NCBI GenBank assembly: GCA_002299195.1
Contig: DBOA01000061.1
Span: 3,845-16,134, forward strand
From: Sphingomonadales bacterium UBA658
GTDB taxonomy: Bacteria; Pseudomonadota; Alphaproteobacteria; Sphingomonadales; Sphingomonadaceae
DNA: 12,290 nt
Direction of reading: 5' to 3'
In this document: piece after piece, positions 1 through 6,705 of the stretch
Layout: each line of letters begins with the position of its first letter
Numbering within the stretch: position 1 is the stretch's first letter
Translations under genes and position numbers: made by a program
The notes under the pieces: generated by a model
Told to the model about the DNA's origin: nothing
What the model saw: only the letters and a program-made list of their open reading frames with translations
Database searches by the model: none

Positions 1-320
1 CCGTTCCAGCTTCGGGCAATCCATGCACCGCGCCATGGGGAGGATGCCTCAAGCACATCGGGCTGCACCCTGTCCAATATTGCGTGAACGGGAGCCGCGT
101 CCCAGAACATGCCATATTTTTTGTCAAAAGGCAGGGGCGGCGCTTTTACATAAATGATCCGGCATTCGTTTCCATATTCGACCACTTCGTCTTTATTGCC
201 AGGGGCAATGACGGTTATGGCGTGTCCCAGCCGCGCTCCAAATGCGAGCTTTGCATGGATATATGTCCGGACGCCACCACCTTCAGGCGCGTAAAATTCG
301 CAGACATCGACGATCTTCAT
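1..320 (-). CDS. GT4-type glycosyltransferase, N-terminal part (runs off the window)
   Basis: The first 106 residues of a group 1 (GT4-like) glycosyltransferase are present; the rest lies beyond position 1. The protein opens with a beta strand (MKIVDVCEFYAP) followed by a glycine-rich loop, GGGVRTY (residues 14-20). This is the usual N-terminal Rossmann start of GT-B enzymes, where the loop helps bind the acceptor or donor. Next come ITVIAPGNKD (35-44) and EASSPWRGAW (91-100), which fit the N-terminal GT-B domain. Such enzymes normally have about 350-400 residues, with the nucleotide-sugar-binding domain in the missing C-terminal half. The ATG at 320 overlaps the TGA of the DUF2141 gene as ATGA, so translation is probably coupled to it. 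A G-rich stretch lies just upstream, but no strong ribosome site is seen. The sugar donor and acceptor cannot be told. The family call is fairly sure; membership in the upstream operon is inferred from the overlap. Confidence 0.8.
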   Translation of the reverse strand, partial: MKIVDVCEFYAPEGGGVRTYIHAKLAFGARLGHAITVIAPGNKDEVVEYGNECRIIYVKAPPLPFDKKYGMFWDAAPVHAILDRVQPDVLEASSPWRGAWIARSWN

Positions 321-862
321 GGCTGCCCCCCGGTCGTTTGACGTTTGACCGGGCCAACGCCAATGCCCTGCCGATAATTCATGACGATTGAGATGGAACG
401 GACGCCCGGCCCAACCGAGAGCGCAACCGCTTTTACTTTGGGCTTACGAAATCCCAGCTTTGGGTTGTTCGCAAAGCCGACGCCATCACCCGAAAGACCG
501 AACTTTCCATTGTCATCACGGTCATGCAGCAACGCCAACGCATATCGCCCGGGACCCGGGGCGCGAATGCATATCGAAACTGGCCCTGCGCTCGGGACAG
601 CTATCGGCACCCGCCGAAAGGGTTTGCCAGCCGCAATCAACAGCTTGTCGCTTTGAAGGAAGTCCGCATCATTGTCGGGGTAAAGCTCCAGTATGAGCTT
701 ACCTTTGCGGTCCTTTAAGCCGATAACGCTCACGCTGACCGCAGGGCCTGTTTCCGCCGCCCGGCAATCTGCACCACTGCGCCCCCGTTCCGCCTTTGGC
801 GGCACGTTAGCGTGCGCGGAAACCGATGCACCGATGATTGCGAGGGCCCATATAATCTTCAT
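317..862 (-). CDS. Exported DUF2141 family protein
   Basis: A 181-residue protein with a short hydrophobic N-terminus (MKIIWALAIIGASVSAHA), which reads as a Sec signal peptide cut near residue 18. It is therefore expected in the periplasm or at the outer membrane. From about residue 41 to 163 it matches the DUF2141 pattern: a beta-rich start (VSVSVIGL), a middle block, then YALALLHDRDDNGKF (107-121) and GVGFANNPKLGF (127-138). The DRDDNG segment at 114-119 resembles a calcium-binding loop of the D-x-D-x-N-G kind. The reading frame is open up to 1201, but the extra 113 residues would overlap the preceding membrane-protein gene. The ATG at 862 forms an ATGA overlap with that gene's stop, so it is the chosen start. 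The biochemical role of DUF2141 is unknown. Its place between a membrane protein and a glycosyltransferase suggests a role in handling a surface glycan. Confidence 0.8.
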   Translation of the reverse strand: MKIIWALAIIGASVSAHANVPPKAERGRSGADCRAAETGPAVSVSVIGLKDRKGKLILELYPDNDADFLQSDKLLIAAGKPFRRVPIAVPSAGPVSICIRAPGPGRYALALLHDRDDNGKFGLSGDGVGFANNPKLGFRKPKVKAVALSVGPGVRSISIVMNYRQGIGVGPVKRQTTGGQP

Positions 863-1794
863 GACGATTTTCGCATTTCCGAAAATATGTCGCGATTTCG
901 CAAAAGCAGTGCCGATGCTCCCAACAGAGCTGCAACCAATATATGTAGTGCCAAGATTGCGGTCGCTGTAAGCGTTATCAGCGTTGAAACCGCGCTGTCC
1001 TGGCCGACTAAGAATATAGCGATGACCGCGAAAAGGGCTTCTTTGTTCGGCAAAAACGGTAACCGTCCGACCAGTAGTCGAACCATTGACAAGACCAGCC
1101 AAAAGCCAAAATGCGGTCCAGGCAAAATTATGAACCACAATAAGGCGCACAAAAACACGCCGGCCGATAAACGAAGAATGTGGATCCCAAAAATCCACCA
1201 TAATTGCGTGCGCTCAAGCGTGAATACACGGCGTGAAAAAAACAATATCCCGAACGACAGCAACAACATGGCCGCGGCGCATATGACAGATGTATCCGTA
1301 TAGGCGCCAAGATGCAGTTGCGACAAAAATGGATAGGTTAGAAGCAACAACAGCAACGCGACGAGATTTGCCGCCAAGGCAGACAGAATGTTGACGTCCT
1401 TTATAGCCCCAAAGGGTGCCGCGATTAAATCCGTGCGTTTACGTGCCCATAGATAAAAATAGACTTCGCCCGAATAGGATATGAGCACTTCATTGCCGAT
1501 GCGTTTGGCGAGAAGGATGAAAAAACCTGAAGCCGGCAGCGCCCAAAGACGCCGAAAGATAATCCAGTCGGCAATGGGAAGAGCAAAATATAATGCGAGC
1601 AGAACCGGCAGAAACCATAAATTTTGCGGTAAGGCATTGTGTAACTGCGCCGCGTCTATCTGGCCAAGTTGAAGCACCAGAGCGATCAGCAAGGCTCCCG
1701 ACAGGACGCGGGATAGCCAGGTCGACCAAAGCTTTCGCTCGGGCTTTAGCGCTGGCAAATCAAGATGCGCAAAAGGCGTGGCCGTTAATGTCAC
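859..1794 (-). CDS. Multi-pass membrane protein, LPG-synthase TM / flippase-like
   Basis: A 311-residue, very hydrophobic protein with about seven or eight likely membrane helices, for example near residues 28-45, 58-80, 135-158, 168-187, 198-224, 229-245 and 252-298. The layout resembles the membrane domain seen in lysylphosphatidylglycerol synthetases and the related UPF0104/AglD group, which often sits beside glycosyltransferases. There is no soluble catalytic domain, so aminoacyl-lipid synthesis is not expected. A polar segment (GNEVLISYSGEVYFY, 100-114) and RLPFLPNKEALF (244-255) lie between helices and may be functional. The start is GTG at 1794, overlapping the TGA of the GT2 gene as GTGA; its own stop overlaps the DUF2141 start as ATGA. 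The membrane topology is clear, while the family call is made by resemblance only. Transport or flipping of a lipid-linked sugar is an inference from the neighbouring glycosyltransferases. Confidence 0.65.
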   Translation of the reverse strand: MTLTATPFAHLDLPALKPERKLWSTWLSRVLSGALLIALVLQLGQIDAAQLHNALPQNLWFLPVLLALYFALPIADWIIFRRLWALPASGFFILLAKRIGNEVLISYSGEVYFYLWARKRTDLIAAPFGAIKDVNILSALAANLVALLLLLLTYPFLSQLHLGAYTDTSVICAAAMLLLSFGILFFSRRVFTLERTQLWWIFGIHILRLSAGVFLCALLWFIILPGPHFGFWLVLSMVRLLVGRLPFLPNKEALFAVIAIFLVGQDSAVSTLITLTATAILALHILVAALLGASALLLRNRDIFSEMRKSS

Positions 1795-2564
1795 GCGGCA
1801 CCCCAGTTGCGGTCACGCAGAACGGTATCGCGTTGCCCACGTGCATCGAACCTATTGGCTAAAAACCTATAGAAAAAGTCATGCTGCCGCGCGCTTGGGG
1901 TCAAATGGTAGATTACACGCTCCGCCAACGTCCAACGTACATTACGGCGGTCAGCCCGACGGTCTGACGATGTGCACCAAAAATTCGAATGATAAATTTG
2001 CTGTCCCTGTTTCAGCACGCGGTGCATCAACTCATGGTCCTTTAAAACATAGGGCCATAAGGCAGGATCGTACCCTCCTGCGGCTAGCAATGCTGATGTC
2101 CGGAATGTCTGCGCCGCGCCGCTGGTATGGTTTTGATGTGGCAAAATACGTGCGGCAAGAAGCCTGTGCATCATGCTCATCAAACCGTTAAATACTCCTT
2201 CGCGGCGGAGATAGGCACATGCCGAGACATACTCTGCGCCCTTTGCGTCAAACAGCCGGGTCGCGGCCGCCAGATAATGCGGTGGATAATATGTGTCCGC
2301 ATCGCAAATCGCCGTGAATTCCGTATCAACCGCTGCAATTCCCGTCTGCAGGGCGTAAACTTGACCCGGCCGAGGTTCGTGCAAAAGGGTTACTTTTCCG
2401 GGGTGCCCAGCAAGTTGTTTGCGTGCATTATCGATGCAACTGTCGGTGGAGCCATTGTCGACGATGATCAAATCAAAAGCAGTCGTTTGGGCAAGTATTG
2501 ACGCAAGCGTGTGCGGCAAAAAATCGGCCTCATTATAAACCGGTATGACAATTGACCAACGCAC
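1791..2564 (-). CDS. Family 2 glycosyltransferase (GT-A fold)
   Basis: A complete 257-residue soluble GT2 enzyme, first gene of the four-gene glycan operon. It starts with MRWSIVIPVYNEADF (1-15). The nucleotide-binding DNGSTD is at 36-41, and the DxD-type metal site CDAD at 87-90. The acceptor-side KDHEL at 175-179 carries the likely catalytic base Asp176. No membrane helix is present, so it probably works at the inner face of the membrane on a lipid-linked acceptor. The start is a GTG; a TAG lies two codons upstream in the same frame, which rules out any longer version. A GGGGG run 7-11 bases upstream is the only ribosome-site candidate. The stop overlaps the GTG of the membrane-protein gene by 4 bases. 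The donor sugar and product are not readable from sequence. Family assignment is secure. Confidence 0.9.
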   Translation of the reverse strand: MRWSIVIPVYNEADFLPHTLASILAQTTAFDLIIVDNGSTDSCIDNARKQLAGHPGKVTLLHEPRPGQVYALQTGIAAVDTEFTAICDADTYYPPHYLAAATRLFDAKGAEYVSACAYLRREGVFNGLMSMMHRLLAARILPHQNHTSGAAQTFRTSALLAAGGYDPALWPYVLKDHELMHRVLKQGQQIYHSNFWCTSSDRRADRRNVRWTLAERVIYHLTPSARQHDFFYRFLANRFDARGQRDTVLRDRNWGAA

Positions 2565-2675
2565 AAGCTACCCCCGGATAATCCAAGGAGCCATTGCATT
2601 CATTTGCCAAAGTTTAGTGTCAGAACTGCGACAGATTTATGATAAAAATATATATCTACTGTAACAAATGTCTCT

Positions 2676-2876
2676 TGAGGGCTCTTCATAATAATTCAGG
2701 GCACAGCGTTCGGCTTCACGCTGATCCGAGGTTTTGGTCATGATTCTGTTATTGCCCGTGGAGTTTGGCACACGGACACGAACCTGCCAGAGTGGATCTT
2801 TGAGGTTATCCCGCTTTTAGAGAATGACCCGCCCGTCACCCCGCAGATCAATCCGAATATCACCGTCTGTAGCCAT
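2676..2876 (-). pseudogene. Remnant of a tyrosine-recombinase (phage/island integrase) N-terminus
   Basis: Translated leftward from the ATG at 2876, the frame reads MATDGDIRIDLRGDGRVIL, then a TAA stop (2817-2819), then KRDNLKDPLWQVRVRVPNS, then a segment ending TKTSDQREAERCALNYYEE. This pattern resembles the start of a group of site-specific integrases in proteobacteria, which carry Tyr-Lys-Arg where TAA-Lys-Arg stands here, so the stop is one base away from a Tyr codon. Resemblance fades after about 2680, so the core-binding and catalytic domains are gone. A good ribosome site (GGAGGA) lies 9 bases before the ATG; an in-frame ATG 9 bases further upstream is too close to it. The remnant lies about 155 bp from the 3' end of tRNA-Arg, the usual place for such a gene. 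It is clearly non-functional. The family call is from memory of similar proteins, without a search. Confidence 0.7.
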
Positions 2877-2934
2877 AAACCGCATTCCTCCGACTTTCTC
2901 AGCCTAATCAGGAAGTTGGCGAATGAACATAGAT

Positions 2935-2954
2935 ATTTGTGCACGATTTGTGCA
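2935..2954. repeat. Tandem 9-bp direct repeat beside the integrase remnant
   Basis: ATTTGTGCA occurs at 2935-2943 and again at 2946-2954, separated by CG, giving an 11-bp period, close to one helical turn. The pair lies between the start of the integrase remnant and the tRNA-Arg gene. That placement would suit a binding site for an integrase, excisionase or repressor of the lost element. Function is inference only; the repeat itself is plain in the sequence. Confidence 0.6.
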
Positions 2955-3029
2955 TAGCTAAAAAGCGCTATTTAAGCCGCAATCGGCACATCGTTGCGTT
3001 TAAATATTTTTATATATCAATGATTTAAA

Positions 3030-3106
3030 TGGCGCACCCAAGAGGATTCGAACCTCTGGCCTCTGCCTTCGGAGGGCAGCGCTCTATCCAGCTGAGCTAT
3101 GGGTGC
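3030..3106 (-). tRNA. tRNA-Arg (anticodon CCG), CCA end encoded
   Basis: The cloverleaf folds completely. The acceptor stem GCACCCA/TGGGTGC is perfect, the D stem is GCTC/GAGC, and the anticodon stem CTGCC/GGCAG holds the loop CTCCGAA. The T arm is AGAGG-TTCGAAT-CCTCT, followed by discriminator G. The anticodon CCG (complement of 3070-3072) reads the arginine codon CGG. The mature body is 74 bases (3033-3106), and the next three bases supply CCA (3032-3030). It is intact although an integrase remnant lies just downstream, as expected when an element integrates at a tRNA 3' end and restores it. Confidence 0.97.
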
Positions 3107-3117
3107 TTGTGGCGGTC

Positions 3118-3146
3118 GGTTAGCAGGCGGAGCGGCATCGCGCCAA
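3118..3146 (-). promoter_or_regulatory. Likely sigma-70 promoter of tRNA-Arg
   Basis: On the minus strand TTGGCG (3146-3141) and CTAACC (3123-3118) are separated by exactly 17 bases, and the tRNA begins 11 bases after the second box. Spacing and position fit a housekeeping promoter; the -10 box is a weak match to consensus. Found by eye only. Confidence 0.45.
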
Positions 3147-3301
3147 GTTTTTTTTGGGCAGCTCCACTTTTTTACGAAGGGCGCGGTTCCACTGCAGATC
3201 GCACCCATCATTGCGCCCTTAGATTTGCCCGGTGGCGCGATATGTGTGCTGCCCGAAGCTAATGGCTGGATAACTGAAAAACGCGATGCTACGGCGAGGT
3301 C

Positions 3302-4447
3302 ATGCAAAACCAATTTGAATTGACGGACGATCAGGTCGCCATCCAAGATATGGCGCGCAAATTCACCGCGGATGCGATTACGCCCTTTGCGGCCGAATGG
3401 GACGAAAAGTCGCATTATCCGGTCGATGTCTGGAAAGCGGCTGGCGAACTTGGCTTTGGCGCCATTTACGTGTCCGAAGAATCGGGCGGTACTGGCCTTG
3501 GACGGTTGGAAGCTGCGCTGATCATGGAAGCGATGGCCTATGGCTGCCCCGCCACAAGTGCCTTCATTTCCATCCATAATATGGCTGCGTGGATGATCGA
3601 TTGTTTTGGCGGCGCGGAGCTTAAGGCGCGTTATTTGCCCAATCTTGTGTCGATGCAGAAAATCGCCAGCTATTGCCTGACAGAACCCGGCAGCGGTTCG
3701 GACGCAGCCGCGCTGAAGACAAGCGCGCGGCGCGATGGCGACCATTATATCGTAAACGGCACGAAGCAGTTTATCTCCGGCGCGGGTTATAATAACGTCT
3801 ATGTTGTCATGGTCCGGACCGGCGAAGAAAAGACCAAGGGGGTCACCTGCCTTGTGGTCGATAAGGATACGCCGGGCTTGAGCTTTGGTGCGCCAGAGAA
3901 AAAGCTTGGCTGGAACGCCTCGCCGACTGCGCAAGTTATCTTCGAAGATTGCCGTGTGCCGGTGGCCAATCGCGTGGGCGCAGAAGGGGATGGTTTCCGC
4001 TTTGCGATGATGGGCTTGGACGGCGGGCGCTTGAACATCGGGGCTTGTTCGCTCGGTGGTGCGCAGCGTTGCCTTGACGAAACTATTGCCTATACCAAAG
4101 AGCGGCAGCAATTTGGCCAACCCGTCGCCGATTTTCAGAATACGCAATTCATGCTCGCCGACATGGCCACCGATTTGGAAGCCGCGCGTGCGTTGCTCTA
4201 CATCGCTGCGGCCAAGGTCACGGCAAACGCACCAGACAAGTCGCGTTTTTCCGCGATGGCGAAGCGGCTGTCGACAGACAGCGGAAGCGAAATCGTGAAC
4301 AAGGCGCTGCAGCTTTTCGGCGGCTATGGTTACTTACGCGATTATCCCATTGAGCGTTTCTGGCGCGACTTGCGGGTGCATTCGATTTTGGAAGGCACTA
4401 ATCAGGTGATGCGCATGATTATTGGTCGGGATTTGTTGCGCCAATGA
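3302..4447 (+). CDS. Acyl-CoA dehydrogenase, probably isobutyryl-CoA dehydrogenase
   Basis: A full-length (381 residues) flavin-dependent acyl-CoA dehydrogenase. The N-terminal helical domain begins FELTDDQVAIQDMARKF; the signature CLTEPGSGSDAAALKT (120-135) binds FAD and substrate; the C-terminal domain contains LFGGYGYLRDYPIERFWRD. The catalytic base is Glu364 in HSILEGTNQVM, the position used by short/branched-chain members such as human ACAD8. Together with the hydrolase and hydratase that follow, it most likely oxidises isobutyryl-CoA to methacrylyl-CoA in valine breakdown, passing electrons to ETF in the cytoplasm. A GCGAGG motif 3 bases before the ATG serves as ribosome site. The stop overlaps the next start as ATGA. 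The acyl-CoA dehydrogenase call is certain; isobutyryl specificity is inferred from context. Confidence 0.9.
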   Translation: MQNQFELTDDQVAIQDMARKFTADAITPFAAEWDEKSHYPVDVWKAAGELGFGAIYVSEESGGTGLGRLEAALIMEAMAYGCPATSAFISIHNMAAWMIDCFGGAELKARYLPNLVSMQKIASYCLTEPGSGSDAAALKTSARRDGDHYIVNGTKQFISGAGYNNVYVVMVRTGEEKTKGVTCLVVDKDTPGLSFGAPEKKLGWNASPTAQVIFEDCRVPVANRVGAEGDGFRFAMMGLDGGRLNIGACSLGGAQRCLDETIAYTKERQQFGQPVADFQNTQFMLADMATDLEAARALLYIAAAKVTANAPDKSRFSAMAKRLSTDSGSEIVNKALQLFGGYGYLRDYPIERFWRDLRVHSILEGTNQVMRMIIGRDLLRQ

Positions 4448-5493
4448 CCGATGATATTTTGCTTAAGGTCGAAGGACATGCTGGTTTCATGAGCTTGAAC
4501 CGGCCATTGGCGCTGCACGCGCTAACATTGCCGATGGTGCATGCCATGACTGCGGCCCTGCTGGAATGGCGGGATGATCCAGCGGTGAAGTGCGTGGTTA
4601 TTGATCATGCCGACGGGCGCAGTTTTTGCGCGGGTGGCGATATCGCCTTTCTGCGCAATTCGGCCATTAATGATGGCGGCGAATCCGGGCGTCAATTCTT
4701 CCACGACGAATATCAGCTCAACCATTTGCTGGTTACTTATCCCAAGCCTGTTGTGGCGTTCATGGACGGTATCACGATGGGTGGCGGCGTTGGCATCAGC
4801 CAGCCTGCGCGTTTCCGCGTGGCGACCGAGAACACAAAGTTCGCCATGCCTGAAACCGGCATTGGCTTGTTTCCCGATGTTGGCGGTGGATGGTATCTTT
4901 CGCGGCTTGAGGGACGCGTTGGCCAGTTTCTGGCGCTTACCGGCGCGCGTATCGCAGGCGCAGGCTGTCTGTCGCTTGGGCTGGCCACACATTATCTGAC
5001 GAGCAATCTTCTAGCCGAGGCGAAGTCGCGGATCGCAACTGAGGATGTAGACCGGATTGACCGCATATTGGGAACCTTGTCGGTGACGCCGCCCGATTCC
5101 AAAATCGTTGAGACAATAGTCCAGATCAACCGCCATTTTGCGTCTGATAAGCTAGAGGATATCCTGTCGAGCTTGGAAGTCGATGAAAGCGATTGGGCGA
5201 TGAAAGAGCTGGCGACTTTGCGGACCAAAAGCCCGCAAACCTGTAAAGTTGCGCTGCGCCAATTGGCCGAGAGCCTAAAGCTCAACGACTTTGCCGATAA
5301 CATGGCCATGGAATATCGCATCGCGAGCCGCGTGCTTGTGCGCCCCGACTTTGCGGAAGGCGTGCGGGCCGTGATCGTGGATAAAGACAACAGGCCCAAA
5401 TGGGATCCCGCGACAGCCGAAGGCGTTACGGACGCGCTGATCGATGCGATCTTTGCCCCATTACCCGCACACGAAGAATGGAAGCCCCTATGA
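4444..5493 (+). CDS. 3-hydroxyisobutyryl-CoA hydrolase
   Basis: A 349-residue crotonase-fold protein of the HIBYL-CoA hydrolase group, about 90 residues longer than a plain enoyl-CoA hydratase. The oxyanion-hole segments are [11 protein letters not shown] (60-70) and [12 protein letters not shown] (109-120). The hydrolase signature [16 protein letters not shown] (135-150) contains Glu137 and Asp145, equivalent to the catalytic Glu169 and Asp177 of human HIBCH with the same eight-residue spacing. The C-terminal part (about 200-349) is the extra helical region typical of the family. It releases 3-hydroxyisobutyrate from its CoA ester, which prevents build-up of reactive methacrylyl-CoA. Both ends overlap neighbouring genes by ATGA, so translation of the three genes is likely coupled. 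Confidence 0.93.
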   Translation: MTDDILLKVEGHAGFMSLNRPLALHALTLPMVHAMTAALLEWRDDPAVKCVVIDHADGRSFCAGGDIAFLRNSAINDGGESGRQFFHDEYQLNHLLVTYPKPVVAFMDGITMGGGVGISQPARFRVATENTKFAMPETGIGLFPDVGGGWYLSRLEGRVGQFLALTGARIAGAGCLSLGLATHYLTSNLLAEAKSRIATEDVDRIDRILGTLSVTPPDSKIVETIVQINRHFASDKLEDILSSLEVDESDWAMKELATLRTKSPQTCKVALRQLAESLKLNDFADNMAMEYRIASRVLVRPDFAEGVRAVIVDKDNRPKWDPATAEGVTDALIDAIFAPLPAHEEWKPL

Positions 5494-6263
5494 GCTACGA
5501 AACGATATTGGTCGAACAACGCGGCGCGGTGACGCTCATTACGCTCAACCGTCCGCAGGCGTTGAACGCGTTGAACAGCCAAGTGCTGGCGGATCTCATT
5601 GCTGCATTTGCGGCTTTCGATGCGGATGACAGCCAACGTTGTGCCGTGCTGACCGGCAGCGAAAAGGCATTTGCTGCGGGCGCGGACATTAAGGAAATGC
5701 AAAGCCAGTCCTTTGCAGACATGTATGGCGGCAACTTTTTTGCAGGTTATGACTGCGTGACCGCGACCCGCAAGCCTTGGATTGCGGCCGTGAACGGCTT
5801 TGCGCTTGGCGGCGGGTGTGAACTTGCTATGATGGCTGACTTTATCATTGCCGGTGACAATGCAAAATTCGGGCAGCCGGAAATCAAACTTGCGGTCACC
5901 CCCGGCATGGGTGGTTCGCAGCGGCTAACGCGGGCGATTGGCAAGGCCAAGGCGATGGAAATGTGCCTGACGGGCCGCATGATGGACGCACATGAGGCCG
6001 AACGTTCTGGGTTGGTCGCAAAGGTCGTTCCAGCGGCCGAGCTTGTCGACGAAGCTATCAAGACCGCGACAGCGATTGCCGCCATGGCGCCGTTGGCTGC
6101 GCTGGCATGCAAGGAAATGGTCAACGCCGCATTCGAAACAACATTGCACCAAGGTGTCGTATTCGAACGCCGCCTGTTCCACGGTCTGTTCGGTACGGAA
6201 GATCAGAAAGAGGGCATGGCCGCGTTTGTTGAAAAGCGGCCTGGGAATTGGACGGGGAAGTAA
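5490..6263 (+). CDS. Enoyl-CoA hydratase (methacrylyl-CoA hydratase role likely)
   Basis: A 257-residue classical enoyl-CoA hydratase. The oxyanion-hole segments are [10 protein letters not shown] (61-70) and [13 protein letters not shown] (102-114). Both catalytic glutamates are present: Glu111 in GCELAM and Glu131 in FGQPEIKL, 20 residues apart as in the rat mitochondrial enzyme (Glu144, Glu164). The open frame extends upstream to 5400, but those 30 residues would overlap the hydrolase gene. The ATG at 5490 has GGAAG 5 bases before it and overlaps the previous stop as ATGA, so it is chosen. In this operon it probably hydrates methacrylyl-CoA to 3-hydroxyisobutyryl-CoA, the step between the two upstream gene products; it may also serve fatty-acid oxidation. 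It is the last gene on this strand before a convergent operon. Confidence 0.93.
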   Translation: MSYETILVEQRGAVTLITLNRPQALNALNSQVLADLIAAFAAFDADDSQRCAVLTGSEKAFAAGADIKEMQSQSFADMYGGNFFAGYDCVTATRKPWIAAVNGFALGGGCELAMMADFIIAGDNAKFGQPEIKLAVTPGMGGSQRLTRAIGKAKAMEMCLTGRMMDAHEAERSGLVAKVVPAAELVDEAIKTATAIAAMAPLAALACKEMVNAAFETTLHQGVVFERRLFHGLFGTEDQKEGMAAFVEKRPGNWTGK

Positions 6264-6300
6264 GGCTTCAGGATGACGTAGCAGTCAACATCGTCAGCCG
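6264..6300. terminator. Possible weak hairpin between convergent operons
   Basis: The 37-bp gap between the end of the hydratase gene and the end of the small exported-protein gene holds TGACG (6271-6275) and its complement CGTCA (6289-6293), with 13 bases between them and further partial pairing of flanking GGC/GCC. There is no T-run on either side. It could act as a shared bidirectional stop, but the evidence is slight. Confidence 0.2.
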
Positions 6301-6690
6301 CTATTTGCCGCTAACCTTCTCTATCTGCTGAAACTTGCCAAGGCCGCATCCTGCACCTTCATACAGTCGGCCGCCTTGGTCGTGCAAAACGTGCACAATA
6401 TTGACGCTGCACAATTGGTTGATCGACGAGCGGTAGGAAAAACGCTCCTCGAACTTCAAACCGGGGCAGCTTTGTGGCAGGGTGTTGCGATAGGTCTTGC
6501 CGCCTACCATGCGAAAATCGATATTGCGGCTATCGATGACTTTCGTTGACCGTATCTGCGATATCGTGACGCAGCTTTTTGGTTCGCCGACCGCTCCGAC
6601 GGGTTCGGGCGCTCTATCGCGGGAAAGCGCAATCGCGCCGCCGCCCGAAAGCAAAGCCACAGCAGGAATGATTAGCAGCATTTTACGCAT
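6301..6690 (-). CDS. Small exported four-cysteine protein (resembles DUF6491)
   Basis: A 129-residue protein starting with a basic and hydrophobic segment, MRKMLLIIPAVALLSGGGAIAL, that is either a signal peptide or a membrane anchor. The remainder should be periplasmic. It has four cysteines (40, 75, 94, 115), enough for two disulfides. The body reads SCVTISQIRSTKVIDSRNI, then GGKTYRNTLPQSCPGL and INQLCSVNIV, a pattern I associate with the DUF6491 family common in sphingomonads. The function is unknown. The ATG at 6690 has a good ribosome site (GGAGA, 6 bases before it), only 15 bases after the nth stop, so it is probably the last gene of a dapB-nth operon. No functional link with those enzymes is apparent. 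Confidence 0.72.
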   Translation of the reverse strand: MRKMLLIIPAVALLSGGGAIALSRDRAPEPVGAVGEPKSCVTISQIRSTKVIDSRNIDFRMVGGKTYRNTLPQSCPGLKFEERFSYRSSINQLCSVNIVHVLHDQGGRLYEGAGCGLGKFQQIEKVSGK

Positions 6691-6705
6691 GTTTGCTCTC
6701 CAATG

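Larger units (their letters stand above)
2565..3029. other. 465-bp AT-richer junction region without an intact gene
   Basis: This gap between the GT2 gene and tRNA-Arg holds the integrase remnant and the tandem repeat listed separately. From 2577 to 2675 no gene is recognised; the stretch is AT-rich (runs such as AAAAATATATAT at 2643-2654) and must contain the promoter of the glycan operon unless that operon is transcribed from further upstream. From 2960 to 3029 the sequence is also AT-rich with TTTAAAT stretches. No copy of the tRNA 3' end is seen here, so no second attachment site can be marked. Confidence 0.6.

Noticed and set aside
84..341. An 85-codon plus-strand frame at the left edge
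   Set aside because: Antisense to the glycosyltransferase N-terminus, which shows a clear family pattern.
2568..2594. Eight-codon open frame (ATG at 2594, TAG at 2570) just before the GT2 start, possibly a leader peptide
   Set aside because: No ribosome site, no run of regulatory codons and no attenuator hairpin; such short frames occur by chance.
2601..2660. Possible insertion-sequence end (TGTC...GACA pattern near 2618-2633)
   Set aside because: Only 4-bp inverted matches, no transposase and no partner end or target duplication found.
2738..2944. A 68-codon minus-strand open frame in the junction region
   Set aside because: It is in a different frame from the integrase-like remnant and has no family resemblance; the remnant explains the similarity seen there.
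3149..3155. T-run (GTTTTTTTTGGG region near 3147-3158) as a terminator
   Set aside because: No stem of useful length precedes it on either strand, and it falls just upstream of the tRNA promoter.
3017..4147. A 376-codon minus-strand open frame opposite the acyl-CoA dehydrogenase
   Set aside because: It runs antisense through a well-conserved enzyme and through the tRNA-Arg gene, and its translation resembles no family; it is a coding shadow.
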